A stretch of DNA of 64,000 nt, taken from assembly GCF_001426665.1 (NCBI RefSeq), contig NZ_LMEY01000012.1, positions 62,001 to 126,000 on the forward strand, in the 5' to 3' direction. Of the stretch, positions 56,500 through 64,000 are shown one piece after another. The DNA comes from Rhizobium sp. Root1334. Lineage in GTDB: Bacteria > Pseudomonadota > Alphaproteobacteria > Rhizobiales > Rhizobiaceae. Below the pieces are notes generated by a model. It did not search any database and was not told the origin of the DNA. It worked only from the letters and a program-made list of their open reading frames with translations. The position numbers and the translations under genes were made by a program. Within the stretch, counting starts at the first letter, position 1. Each line of letters begins with the position of its first letter.

Positions 56500-57027
56500 A
56501 TGGACGGGCATCTGGCGACGCTTGGCCTCGGTGGTAATATCGGCGACCCGGCCGTGTCGATGGCGCGCGCGCTCGTCCTTCTGGACACGCGGGCCGATTG
56601 CGCGGTGGCGCATGTATCCAAACTCTATCGAACGCCGCCCTGGGGAAAAATCGATCAGGACTGGTTCTTCAATGCCTGTGCTGCGGTGAGGACCACGCTG
56701 TCTCCGGAGGATCTGCTCGATGCCTGCCTGTCGATCGAGCGCCAGATGAAGCGGGAGCGGCTGGAGCGCTGGGGGCCGCGGACGATCGATATCGACGTGC
56801 TGACCTATGACGGCCGCACCCAACATTCGCAGACGCTGGAAATACCGCATCCGCGGATGACCGGGCGTGGATTTGTCCTGAAGCCGCTTGCGGATTTCGC
56901 GCCGGATCTGGCCATTGCCGGCCGCACCGTTGCGGAGTGGCTGGCGGATGCCGATGTGGTGGGCATCGAAATTGCTGATCCACGCAGCGACTGGTGGCGA
57001 CAAATTTCGGCAGCGGCGTCACCGTGA
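56500..57027 (+). CDS. folK: 2-amino-4-hydroxy-6-hydroxymethyldihydropteridine pyrophosphokinase
   Basis: 175 residues. LGLGGNIGDP at the N-terminus and the family signature RWGPRTIDIDVLTYDG near residue 87, followed by IPHPRMTGRGFVLKPLADFAP. Activates the pterin with pyrophosphate for FolP. ATG at 56500 lies 1 base after the folB stop; a TTG six codons earlier is possible. Completes a three-gene folate operon. Confidence 0.95.
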   Translation: MDGHLATLGLGGNIGDPAVSMARALVLLDTRADCAVAHVSKLYRTPPWGKIDQDWFFNACAAVRTTLSPEDLLDACLSIERQMKRERLERWGPRTIDIDVLTYDGRTQHSQTLEIPHPRMTGRGFVLKPLADFAPDLAIAGRTVAEWLADADVVGIEIADPRSDWWRQISAAASP

Positions 57028-57030
57028 ACG

Positions 57031-57056
57031 CAAAAGAGCCGGACAAGCCGGCTCTC
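57031..57056 (-). terminator. Terminator between folK and the next minus-strand gene
   Basis: AGAGCCGG and CCGGCTCT arms with a 5-base loop. On the minus strand it is followed by TTTTG; on the plus strand there is no T run, so it probably serves the minus-strand gene. Confidence 0.7.
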
Positions 57057-57079
57057 TGAAGGTGTTTTACAGGTAAGTT

Positions 57080-57628
57080 TTACTCGATCGAGCCGACAGC
57101 CATGTTGTCGACCTGGCGGTTAAGGCTGACGCCGATCAACGGAACCATCGTGTCTTCGACCTTGACCGAGATGGTGATGTTGAGGGTGGACGGATCCTGC
57201 AGCCGGGCGATCATCGCGCCGTTCAGCTTCTTGCGATTGATGCCGACGACGACCTTGTCCTTGGCGACGTTGCCCGAGACAATATCCAACCCCTTGCCAT
57301 TAGCGCCGTCGAGGAACTTGCCGGTATAGGTCTTGCCTTTCTGAGTGATCAAAGCTGTCATCGGCTGCTTGAAAACGCCGACGCGGCAGGTACCATCGAG
57401 TTTGATGCCTGCGGACGCGCCTTCCGCCGGTTCGCCGATCAGGTCGCAGGTGAATTTCGTCCCCTTGTACTTACCGGCGACGATTTCGCCAGGGCCTTTC
57501 CATTGACCGGAAACCTGTTCGAAAAACGCCTTGTCATCGCCCGAAAAAGCGGGCGACGCTGCGCAGGTCAGGGCTGCGAGTGAGGCTGCGGCAACGCCGC
57601 GAGCGATCAAAGAAGGGCGCGAAAACAT
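57080..57628 (-). CDS. Hypothetical exported protein
   Basis: 182 residues with a signal peptide (GVAAASLAALTCAASPAFSGD). The mature part (FEQVSGQWKGPGEIVAGKYKGTKFTCDLIGEPAEGASAGIKLDGTCRVGVFKQPMTALI) is beta-rich and resembles small lipocalin-like or FABP-like periplasmic proteins of rhizobia, but I cannot name a family. Two Cys in the mature region could form a disulfide. Single gene with its own terminator. Confidence 0.7.
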   Translation of the reverse strand: MFSRPSLIARGVAAASLAALTCAASPAFSGDDKAFFEQVSGQWKGPGEIVAGKYKGTKFTCDLIGEPAEGASAGIKLDGTCRVGVFKQPMTALITQKGKTYTGKFLDGANGKGLDIVSGNVAKDKVVVGINRKKLNGAMIARLQDPSTLNITISVKVEDTMVPLIGVSLNRQVDNMAVGSIE

Positions 57629-57889
57629 GAACGATCCTTGAAGGTCGATGTCAGGAATGTGAGGCTACATTTGCACTTAAATGGTTAATGGAGCGTTGCG
57701 TCGGTCTGCTGGATGATGGTGAAAAGAGCCCGCGGAATGTTTTGTCAGGATGTTTCCACGCAGTTGAAACCATTGGAAATGCTGATTTTTCACGCGGGAT
57801 CACCATGACGTGTGCAGCGGTGACCGGATGTGCTTTTGAAACCGCTGCGCTGTTTGTTACGTAGTTGCGCATATAAAGGGAGGTTCGGG

Positions 57890-58750
57890 ATGACCATCAT
57901 GGACGATATCGAGTCGCGCCCCGCGCCGCAGAATGACGAAAAAACCATCATATACCGCCACCGCATCGCCACGCGCATAACCCACTGGATCTGGGCGATT
58001 ACGCTTTTCTTTTTGTTGTTGAGTGGGTTGCAGATCTTCAACGCCCATCCTCAACTCTATATCGGCAATCAATCCGGCTTCGAATTCGAAAACAGCGTCC
58101 TCTCAATGCGTGCAATGCAAGCCGCCGACGGGACGGTTGGGGGGTACACGACAGTTCTTGGTCACAGTTTCGATACGACCGGCGTGTTCGGCATGAGCGG
58201 CCCGGCCGGTAACCCATCCTATCGCGGTTTTCCCGCATGGGCGACGCTGCCTTCCTACCAGGATCTGGCGACTGGCCGCGTCATACACTTCTTCTTTGCC
58301 TGGCTCTTCTCCGCCGCCTTCCTTGTCTGGTTCGCTAGCAGCCTGATCAGTGGGCATCTGACGCGCGATATTCTTCCCTCCGTCGCCGATATCAGGTCTT
58401 TGCCGCGTAGCATCGTTGATCATCTGCGCTTCCGGTTCCATCATGACGGCCGTTACAACGGGCTGCAGAAATTGGCCTATGCTGGCGTGTTGCTGGTGAT
58501 CTTTCCGCTGATCATTGCGACCGGTCTGACAATGTCTCCGGGTATGAATGCGGCGTGGCCGTGGCTGCTTGATATTTTTGGCGGCCGCCAGACGGCGCGG
58601 ACCATCCATTTCCTCTGCATGGCAGCGCTGGTGGCTTTCTTCGTCATTCATATCCTTATGGTGATCGCGGCAGGACCGCTGAATGAAATGCGCTCGATCA
58701 TTACCGGCTGGTATCGCGCAGACAAGAAAAACGAGGAGCATTCGGCATGA
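57890..58750 (+). CDS. Cytochrome b561-type membrane subunit
   Basis: 286 residues with four or five membrane helices and heme-ligand His residues in RITHWIWAITLFFLLLSGLQIF, VIHFFFAWLFSAAFLVWF and RTIHFLCMAALVAFFVIHILMVI. This is the layout of cytochrome b subunits that accept or donate electrons to a periplasmic molybdoenzyme. ATG at 57890 with GGGAGG upstream. Overlaps the next gene by 4 bases, so the two work as a pair. Confidence 0.85.
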   Translation: MTIMDDIESRPAPQNDEKTIIYRHRIATRITHWIWAITLFFLLLSGLQIFNAHPQLYIGNQSGFEFENSVLSMRAMQAADGTVGGYTTVLGHSFDTTGVFGMSGPAGNPSYRGFPAWATLPSYQDLATGRVIHFFFAWLFSAAFLVWFASSLISGHLTRDILPSVADIRSLPRSIVDHLRFRFHHDGRYNGLQKLAYAGVLLVIFPLIIATGLTMSPGMNAAWPWLLDIFGGRQTARTIHFLCMAALVAFFVIHILMVIAAGPLNEMRSIITGWYRADKKNEEHSA

Positions 58751-59538
58751 CCCGGTTTATCATCAACCGCCGAAAGTTCCTGACCCTTGCAGGCGTCGCC
58801 GCGTCTACCGTTCCGCTTTCTGGCTGCGATGCCTTTGACAGCTTTCTCTCAGGTCAAAGCCCGGTGCGCGAGTTCCTTGCGTCGGCAAACGGGCTGACCT
58901 ACCGCGCCCACCGCGCGCTGATTGGCGCCGACACGCTGGTGCCGGAGTTTGCAGCCAGCGAAATCCGTCAGGGCCAGCGGCCGAACGGCTCCACCGACCC
59001 GACTGATGCGGATTATCTTGCGTTGAGGGAGACGAGTTTTTCCAACTACCGGCTGGTAGTCGGCGGGCTGGTCGAAAAACCGCTCAGCTTCAGCCTCGAT
59101 GAACTGCGCAATATGCCGGCGCGTACGCAGATCACCCGCCACGACTGTGTCGAGGGATGGAGCTGTATTGCCAAATGGACCGGCGTGCCGCTCCGCCAGA
59201 TTCTCGATGAGGTCCAGGTGAAACCGGAAGCGCGTTTCGTGGTGTTTCATTGCTACGATACGATGGACCTCGGGCTGCAGGGCGCCGTGCCTTACTACGA
59301 ATCGATCGATCTCATCGACGCGCGCCATCCGCAGACAATTCTGGCCTATGGCAATAACGATAAGCCGCTGGCGATTGCCAACGGCGCGCCGCTGAGGGTG
59401 CGTGTCGAACGGCAACTCGGCTACAAGATGGCGAAATACATCAAGGGTATCGAGCTTGCATCTTCGCTGGCGCCGTTCGGCGGCGGCAAGGGCGGCTTCT
59501 GGGAAGATTTGGGTTACGACTGGTATGGCGGCATCTAG
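58747..59538 (+). CDS. Molybdopterin-dependent sulfite-oxidase-family oxidoreductase, Tat-exported
   Basis: 263 residues of the sulfite oxidase/MsrP fold. The molybdenum-ligating Cys is in TRHDCVEGWSCIAKWTGVPL. The N-terminus NRRKFLTLAGVAASTVPLSGCDAF has a twin-arginine motif and a lipobox (LSGC), so it may be a Tat-exported lipoprotein. MsrP repairs oxidised methionine in the periplasm; a different substrate is possible. Coupled to the cytochrome b gene, which likely supplies electrons. Confidence 0.83.
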   Translation: MTRFIINRRKFLTLAGVAASTVPLSGCDAFDSFLSGQSPVREFLASANGLTYRAHRALIGADTLVPEFAASEIRQGQRPNGSTDPTDADYLALRETSFSNYRLVVGGLVEKPLSFSLDELRNMPARTQITRHDCVEGWSCIAKWTGVPLRQILDEVQVKPEARFVVFHCYDTMDLGLQGAVPYYESIDLIDARHPQTILAYGNNDKPLAIANGAPLRVRVERQLGYKMAKYIKGIELASSLAPFGGGKGGFWEDLGYDWYGGI

Positions 59539-59566
59539 AGGTGCTTCATCGTCAAACGGGAACGCT

Positions 59567-60643
59567 TTATCCGTCGCCTTCCGGTGTCTTCGTCCTGGAT
59601 GATCCGGGCGTCAGATCGCCGATGAAATCGCCGATGCCGGGGCGTTTCAGCGCCCGGAACGGCATCGGCCGGCACAGGTCCATCGCGGCAATGCCGATGC
59701 GCGCGGTCATCAAGCCGTTGATGACGCCTTCACCAAGCCGCGCCGATAGTTTCGAGGCAAGGCCATGGCCAAGCACTTGTTGAATGAGGCTGTCTCCGGC
59801 GGCAATCGATCCGGTGACCGCCAGATGAGCAATGACGTCGCGCATCAGCCGCAACAGCCCCAGTGTACCCGGCCGGCCGCCATAGAGGTCGGCCATTGCC
59901 CGGATCAACCGCGCCGACTCATAAATCACATAGCCGAGGTCGACGAGGGCGCGCGGGCTGACGGCGGTGACGATCGAAACGCGCTTGGAGGCATTGAGGA
60001 TCAGGCCTCGGGCTTCGCGATCAAGCGGCGTCAGCAGCTCGCGCTCGGTCAGATCAAGCAGGTGAGGACCGTCGATAATCTCCGTTTCGGTTTCCTTCAA
60101 CCGAAGCCGGCCCCGCGCCGTCTGCGGCTTGCTGGCCAGCAGATGGACGAGATGGGCCATGACCTGCCGCGCCGGTTTTGCCGTTTGAGACAAGCTGGCA
60201 TCGATTGTTTCCTGTTTCAGGGCCTGTACGGCATTCAGCCGCATCAGGCCCGACAATTCGCGGGCGATGATAACCAGGAAGGCGATCAAGCCGATGGCGG
60301 CAGCGGCGATGGCGAGATAACCGAGCCAATCCGACCGGGTGAAGAGATCGCGTATAAGGCTATCGACCCAGAGGCCGACGGCCAGCGATACGAGAACGCC
60401 TGCAGCGCCGACCGCAAGCTTGGCAAAGGAGAAGCGGCGCTTGCGCGGTGCCGCCTCCGGCGTGTCGGGCAAAGCGGTCGTCGTCGCCGCGAACGGATCA
60501 TCCGCGTCCGCCGTCATGACGATCTTGTCGTCGAAACTGGCCGGTGGACGTCTCGTCGGAGCCTGCTTTTCGGCAGAGGTGGGATCATTGCTGATCGTGA
60601 ACACAGCGGGCTTGCGCTGCGGAAACTTGGGTGTGTCGCTCAT
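59567..60643 (-). CDS. YcjF-family inner-membrane protein (DUF697/TIGR01620)
   Basis: 358 residues: a polar N-terminus, two membrane helices (about 73-95 and 105-125), and a C-terminal DUF697-type helical domain (LVDLGYVIYESARLIRAMADLYGGRPGTLGLLRLMRDVIAHLAVTG). YcjF is a membrane partner of the GTPase-like YcjX in stress-related operons of proteobacteria; the biochemical role is unknown. Begins by overlapping the ycjX stop by 4 bases. Confidence 0.85.
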   Translation of the reverse strand: MSDTPKFPQRKPAVFTISNDPTSAEKQAPTRRPPASFDDKIVMTADADDPFAATTTALPDTPEAAPRKRRFSFAKLAVGAAGVLVSLAVGLWVDSLIRDLFTRSDWLGYLAIAAAAIGLIAFLVIIARELSGLMRLNAVQALKQETIDASLSQTAKPARQVMAHLVHLLASKPQTARGRLRLKETETEIIDGPHLLDLTERELLTPLDREARGLILNASKRVSIVTAVSPRALVDLGYVIYESARLIRAMADLYGGRPGTLGLLRLMRDVIAHLAVTGSIAAGDSLIQQVLGHGLASKLSARLGEGVINGLMTARIGIAAMDLCRPMPFRALKRPGIGDFIGDLTPGSSRTKTPEGDG

Positions 60644-62103
60644 GCCAGCCGGTCTCCGAACAGGAACTGCATGGCCCGGTCGAGCCGGATGTGCGGGACG
60701 GACAGTTTCAGGCCGCCGCCGGTCTCCTCGATATGCGGTGGCCGGAAGCGGACGAAGCTCAGCTCGGGTACCAGGCTTTCTTCCGGCTTTGCCTCAAGAT
60801 CTTGAAAAAGCTCATCAGGATTCTTCGGTAAGTCACCGGTAAATATAGCTGTTTTCCGTTCTCCATCGAAGGTTTCGCCATTGATTTTTTCGCCGGCGAT
60901 CGGTGTACCCACGATGACTGGTAGCGTGTGCCCGTCATGCTCGACGGTCGCCTCGCGGGTCGCCCTGACAGAGGCAATGGCCATGACTTCAAGGCCTGCT
61001 CCACTCATGCCGATGCGCTCGACGGCGCGCCGGACAAGGCGCTCGGTGATCCGCTCGAGCCGGTCGTGGCTCTCATGGTGCAGATGGTCAGCCTTGGTGG
61101 CGGCGATCAGCACCTTGTCGATCCGCTTTGTGAGGAAGGACGACAGGAAGGAATTGGTTCCGGGCTGGAAGCTCGCCAAAACGTCGGCCAGCGCGCTTTC
61201 CAGATCCTGCAGCGATTCCGGGCCGCGATTGATCGCCTGCAGGGCGTCGATCAGCACGATCTGCCGGTCGAGCCTGGCGAAGTGCTCGCGAAAGAACGGT
61301 TTGACCACATGGGTCTTGTAGGCCTCGTAACGCCGCTCCATCATCGCCCAGAGAGAGCCTTTTGGCGCACGGCCTTCGGGTAGGGATGGTAGCGGCGAGA
61401 AGGTCAAGGCTGGTGAGCCTTCGAGATCGCCGGGCATCAGGAACCGGCCGGGTGGCAGGGTAGATAGGGAACGTTCGTCCGACTTGCAGGCCTGGAGATA
61501 GCGGGTGAAGACTTCTGCGAGTGCGCGCGCATCCGTCTCGGAGGCGGCGGCGGTCACATCCAGCGACGAGGCCAGCGACAGCCAGGCCGCTGACAGTTCT
61601 GCGCGAACACCGGTTCGGGCGCGATCTGCCGTGTGTCGGCTGAATGTGCGAAAATCCTGGGTGAGCAAGGGGAGGTCGAGCAGCCATTCGCCGGGATAGT
61701 CGACGATGTCGATCGACAGCCTGCCGGGTGAAAAGACCCGGTTCCAGCCGCTGGCGCTCTCATAATCAAGCGTGATGCGCAATTGCGAGATCGCCCGTGT
61801 CGAATCCGGCCACAGCCGGTCGCGAACAAGTGCTGCAATATGGTCTTCGTACTGGAAGCGCGGCACCGCATCATCCGGCTGCGGCTCCAGCCGGATTTTC
61901 GAGACACGTCCGGAGCGGACGGCTTCGAAGACCGGCAAGCGGCCGCCATTCAAAAGATTGTGGACCAACGACGAGATGAACACGGTCTTGCCCGCCCGGG
62001 AAAGACCGGTAACGCCAAGGCGCAAGGTTGGATTGACAAAACCCGATGCGCGGTCGGTCAACGTGTCGAGCGCAAGTTTTGCGTCGTCTGTGAAGCGGGT
62101 CAT
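60640..62103 (-). CDS. YcjX-family GTPase-like protein (DUF463)
   Basis: 487 residues. Walker A GLSRAGKTVF near residue 33, the probable G3 region VDYPGEWLLDLPL, and the DUF463 core (LIDALQAINRGPESLQDLESAL, AATKADHLHHESHDRL with a TKAD-like G4). YcjX-type proteins bind guanine nucleotides, and function is unknown. The start at 62103 is chosen over a TTG at 62115; neither has a strong ribosome site. Confidence 0.85.
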   Translation of the reverse strand: MTRFTDDAKLALDTLTDRASGFVNPTLRLGVTGLSRAGKTVFISSLVHNLLNGGRLPVFEAVRSGRVSKIRLEPQPDDAVPRFQYEDHIAALVRDRLWPDSTRAISQLRITLDYESASGWNRVFSPGRLSIDIVDYPGEWLLDLPLLTQDFRTFSRHTADRARTGVRAELSAAWLSLASSLDVTAAASETDARALAEVFTRYLQACKSDERSLSTLPPGRFLMPGDLEGSPALTFSPLPSLPEGRAPKGSLWAMMERRYEAYKTHVVKPFFREHFARLDRQIVLIDALQAINRGPESLQDLESALADVLASFQPGTNSFLSSFLTKRIDKVLIAATKADHLHHESHDRLERITERLVRRAVERIGMSGAGLEVMAIASVRATREATVEHDGHTLPVIVGTPIAGEKINGETFDGERKTAIFTGDLPKNPDELFQDLEAKPEESLVPELSFVRFRPPHIEETGGGLKLSVPHIRLDRAMQFLFGDRLA

Positions 62104-62230
62104 GAATGGCGGCAAGATTTCGGGCCTCGGATATACGTGCGATATGGCTTTCCTGCCATGTCTGTCGTTTGCGATATAGTGCGCCGGGGTGGTCGAATAA
62201 AGGTTGCAACAGGCGGGTGGTGCGCAGAGT

Positions 62231-62761
62231 TCACCGGCTATGAGTGTCCGGATCTAACCATGCGGCTAATATCCCAAGCGGTAGCCTGGTATCGGAGGGG
62301 CGCACCTCGAAGTCGATGACAGCAAGCGCACCTGCAGGATAGCCGGCCGGGGCAGCTTTGGTTGCGGCCTCTTCGCCGAGAACCTCATTCAGGATCTCCT
62401 CGATCACCGGATTATGCCCAACCACCATCAGCGCTGAAAGGGCCGGGGCCTGGCTGCTGATAATGTCGCGATAGACATTCGCTCCGCCGGCATAGAGCCC
62501 GTCGATATAGCGGATCTCGAGGTCTTCTGACATTGCGCGCCGGAGAGCATCCGCCGTCTGGCGGCAGCGCACGGCGGTTGAGCAAAGAACAATATCTGGC
62601 CTTAGGTCCTGATCTGCCGCCATGTCTGCGAGGACTTCGGCATCGGCAAAGCCCGCATCGTCCAGCGTCCTGTCGAAATCCTTCTGGCCCGGGAGGGCCC
62701 ACGCGGCCTTGGCGTGCCGGAGAAGGAGGAGACGGAAAACCGGGGCAGACGCAGCGGGCAT
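62231..62761 (-). CDS. SixA-type histidine phosphatase
   Basis: 176 residues of the histidine phosphatase superfamily. LLLLRHAKAAW (catalytic RH) near residue 11, ADAEVLADMAA, CSTAVRCRQTADAL and VGHNPVIEEIL (second His) match SixA/phosphohistidine phosphatases, which remove phosphate from Hpt domains in some systems. It lies about 9 kb from the Hpt gene, so any pairing is speculative. ATG at 62761 with an AGGAAA site. Confidence 0.82.
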   Translation of the reverse strand: MPAASAPVFRLLLLRHAKAAWALPGQKDFDRTLDDAGFADAEVLADMAADQDLRPDIVLCSTAVRCRQTADALRRAMSEDLEIRYIDGLYAGGANVYRDIISSQAPALSALMVVGHNPVIEEILNEVLGEEAATKAAPAGYPAGALAVIDFEVRPSDTRLPLGILAAWLDPDTHSR

Positions 62762-63245
62762 GGTAAATTTCCTGGAAATGGCATCGCCACCCGAACCATC
62801 AATCCCGGTAGCGGCATCGATGGTTCGGCTTTGTATGCGTTTTGTCCGCCGGGACTGCCGAAAGATCAAGCCGTGACGCCCCGTTTTCCAAAAGGGCCTC
62901 GTCCAGGATTGGATTGATCGGTTCGAGCGGGAGTACAGCGAAGGGGGCTGGCGCAAATGAGGAAGAGAAAACTCTGCCTATTTGTTGTGCTGCGGAGAAC
63001 TCGAAAAAAGCCGGATCCGAACCTTTGCTCCGCCCAAGTTGCAGTTTTGGTCACAGATGCTGAACATCGTGCGCAAGACAATTTCGAGAAAAATCCCAAA
63101 TCTGTAATTTTGATGAAATATTAGCCTGTTAGCCTGTCAAGTAAGCAAGGCTTAAAAAACGGTGGGCTGTTTTTCAAAGACTTGAAACGGCGCGTGCATG
63201 GGTCTATACACCGCCGCACATGAGATGTTCTTCAGGAGAATCGCG
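62762..63245. other. Intergenic region between the SixA-like gene and dksA
   Basis: 484 bases with no supported gene. It contains an inverted repeat CCGAACCATC/GATGGTTCGG (62791-62800 and 62819-62828), an AT-rich tract around 63070-63180, and the dksA promoter at its right end. Confidence 0.6.
63181..63209 (+). promoter_or_regulatory. Predicted sigma-70-type promoter of dksA
   Basis: CTTGAA (63181-63186) and CTATAC (63204-63209) with a 17-bp spacer, matching the alphaproteobacterial housekeeping consensus. The TTG start of dksA is 37 bases downstream. Confidence 0.72.
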
Positions 63246-63665
63246 TTGAGTGAGAAGATCGATCTTAGTTCCTTTGTCTTGTCTGAGACCGAGGAATTCA
63301 TGAATACCAACCAGCGTGCATATTTTAGAGCAAAGCTGAACGCCTGGAAAAATGATATCCTCCGCGAGGCCCGGGAAACACTCGGACACCTGGCTGAGGA
63401 AAGTGCAAACCACCCTGATCTTGCAGACAGAGCATCATCGGAAACCGACCGGGCCATCGAGCTTCGCGCACGGGACCGGCAGCGCAAGTTGATCTCCAAG
63501 ATCGATGCGGCCCTTCAGAGAATTGATGAGGGTACGTACGGATACTGCGAAGAAACCGGTGAACCGATCGGGCTGAAGCGTCTTGACGCAAGGCCGATTG
63601 CAACCTTGTCGATCGAGGCTCAGGAGCGTCACGAGCGGCGGGAAAAAGTCTACCGCGACGAGTAA
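63246..63665 (+). CDS. dksA: DksA-family RNA polymerase-binding regulator (reduced zinc finger)
   Basis: 139 residues. The coiled coil carries the acidic tip PDLADRASSE (D-x-x-D-x-A) that contacts RNA polymerase. The finger region reads GYCEETGEPIGLKRLDARPIATLSIEAQERHE, so only the first of the four zinc cysteines of E. coli DksA remains (C-T-S-A in place of C-C-C-C). It acts with ppGpp in stringent control. The start is TTG at 63246, supported by AGGAG 7 bases upstream and by family length. Confidence 0.9.
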   Translation: MSEKIDLSSFVLSETEEFMNTNQRAYFRAKLNAWKNDILREARETLGHLAEESANHPDLADRASSETDRAIELRARDRQRKLISKIDAALQRIDEGTYGYCEETGEPIGLKRLDARPIATLSIEAQERHERREKVYRDE

Positions 63666-63684
63666 TCTTTTCAGTCACAAACAT

Positions 63685-63716
63685 AAAAACGGCGCGAGAT
63701 GATCGCGCCGTTTTTG
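63685..63716 (+). terminator. Intrinsic terminator of dksA
   Basis: AACGGCGCGA and TCGCGCCGTT arms with a short loop, followed by T5. Confidence 0.9.
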
Positions 63717-63768
63717 CTTTGTGGCCATTGTCATTTGTGCTTGAGCCGAATGCCTGCAGCAGGTCGGT

Positions 63769-64000
63769 TCAGTTTTTGCGGTTTGCGGCAATCTCGTTCA
63801 GCATCCGGTTCATCTCGTCCTCAAGCGAAGGCTCTGTGCGGCCGCCCTGCGCCGGGCCAAGGCGTGGTTCCTGACGGATTGCCGGGTTGGGCGTAGCGGC
63901 GTACGCACGCGTTTCGCTATCGACGCGGACGGGGTCGGCGGTCAGCTTGCCAAGGTCACCGGTGATCTGGGCATCGAGAATACGTTCAAACTCGAGGGCG
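63769..64000 (-). CDS. C-terminal end of an unidentified protein
   Basis: The last 77 codons are present and the frame runs off the right edge. The tail (LEFERILDAQITGDLGKLTADPVRVD... and SLEDEMNRMLNEIAANRKN at the end) is low-complexity and ends in a short acidic helix. A FliO-like tail is possible because that gene is often near dksA in rhizobia, but the visible part does not prove it. Confidence 0.55.
   Translation of the reverse strand, partial: ALEFERILDAQITGDLGKLTADPVRVDSETRAYAATPNPAIRQEPRLGPAQGGRTEPSLEDEMNRMLNEIAANRKN

Overview
The window is ordinary chromosomal core DNA of an alphaproteobacterium, almost certainly of the Rhizobiaceae (Rhizobium/Agrobacterium/Allorhizobium group). Grounds: GC-rich genes with dense Shine-Dalgarno sites, a petABC cytochrome bc1 operon, a DksA lacking most zinc cysteines, a malic enzyme fused to a phosphotransacetylase domain, a class II DAHP synthase, and a giant coiled-coil protein matching the Growth Pole Ring protein (GPR/RgsE) of polar-growing Rhizobiales. 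No insertion sequence, prophage, CRISPR array, rRNA or tRNA gene was seen. Identifications come from reading motifs and gene order; no database search was run.

Layout. 0-6.7 kb: gph (partial), rpiA, a DUF2059 exported protein, glutathione reductase (gor), class II DAHP synthase, a GFA-type zinc protein and a convergent helix-turn-helix protein. 6.8-11.8 kb (minus strand): TadG-like and TadE-like pilus proteins, a DUF1003 membrane protein and an LtaS/OpgB-type phosphoglycerol transferase. 12-18 kb: NAD synthetase, a TolB-like beta-propeller, and a LacI regulator divergent from a phytanoyl-CoA dioxygenase-like gene and a short-chain dehydrogenase. 18-22 kb: a cobalamin riboswitch before bluB, a DUF2865 protein, and a LuxR/LuxI quorum-sensing pair with a lux-box-like site and a perfect inverted repeat between them. 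22-32 kb: malic enzyme, an LpxH-like phosphoesterase, an MFS transporter, a DgcA-type enolase-family enzyme, and the mlaE-mlaF-mlaD-lipoprotein lipid-transport operon.

32-45.7 kb: BON protein, a small Gly/Tyr/His-rich secreted protein, hemF, soxR divergent from an FMN reductase with a textbook SoxR operator, trmL, two half-size ABC exporters preceded by a structured leader with a possible 18-codon leader peptide, petABC, and a putative outer-membrane protein followed by a choloylglycine-hydrolase-family amidase. 45.7-52.4 kb: the GPR/RgsE-like gene, 2,233 codons of mostly 11-residue repeats including five near-identical 33-residue units. 53-64 kb: an Hpt protein, a 2Fe-2S ferredoxin, a candidate small RNA with an anti-Shine-Dalgarno loop, a DUF922 protease-like protein, the folP-folB-folK operon, a cytochrome b561-molybdoenzyme pair, ycjX-ycjF, a SixA-like phosphatase, dksA, and the end of an unidentified gene.

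Functional themes are housekeeping metabolism (pentose phosphate, aromatic amino acids, NAD, folate, heme, B12), respiration (bc1), envelope lipid transport and polar growth, and signalling (AHL quorum sensing, SoxR, Hpt, DksA). The most novel-looking material is non-coding or repetitive: the giant hendecad protein, the anti-SD small RNA, the leader before the ABC exporters, and the lux-box/inverted-repeat spacer between luxR and luxI.
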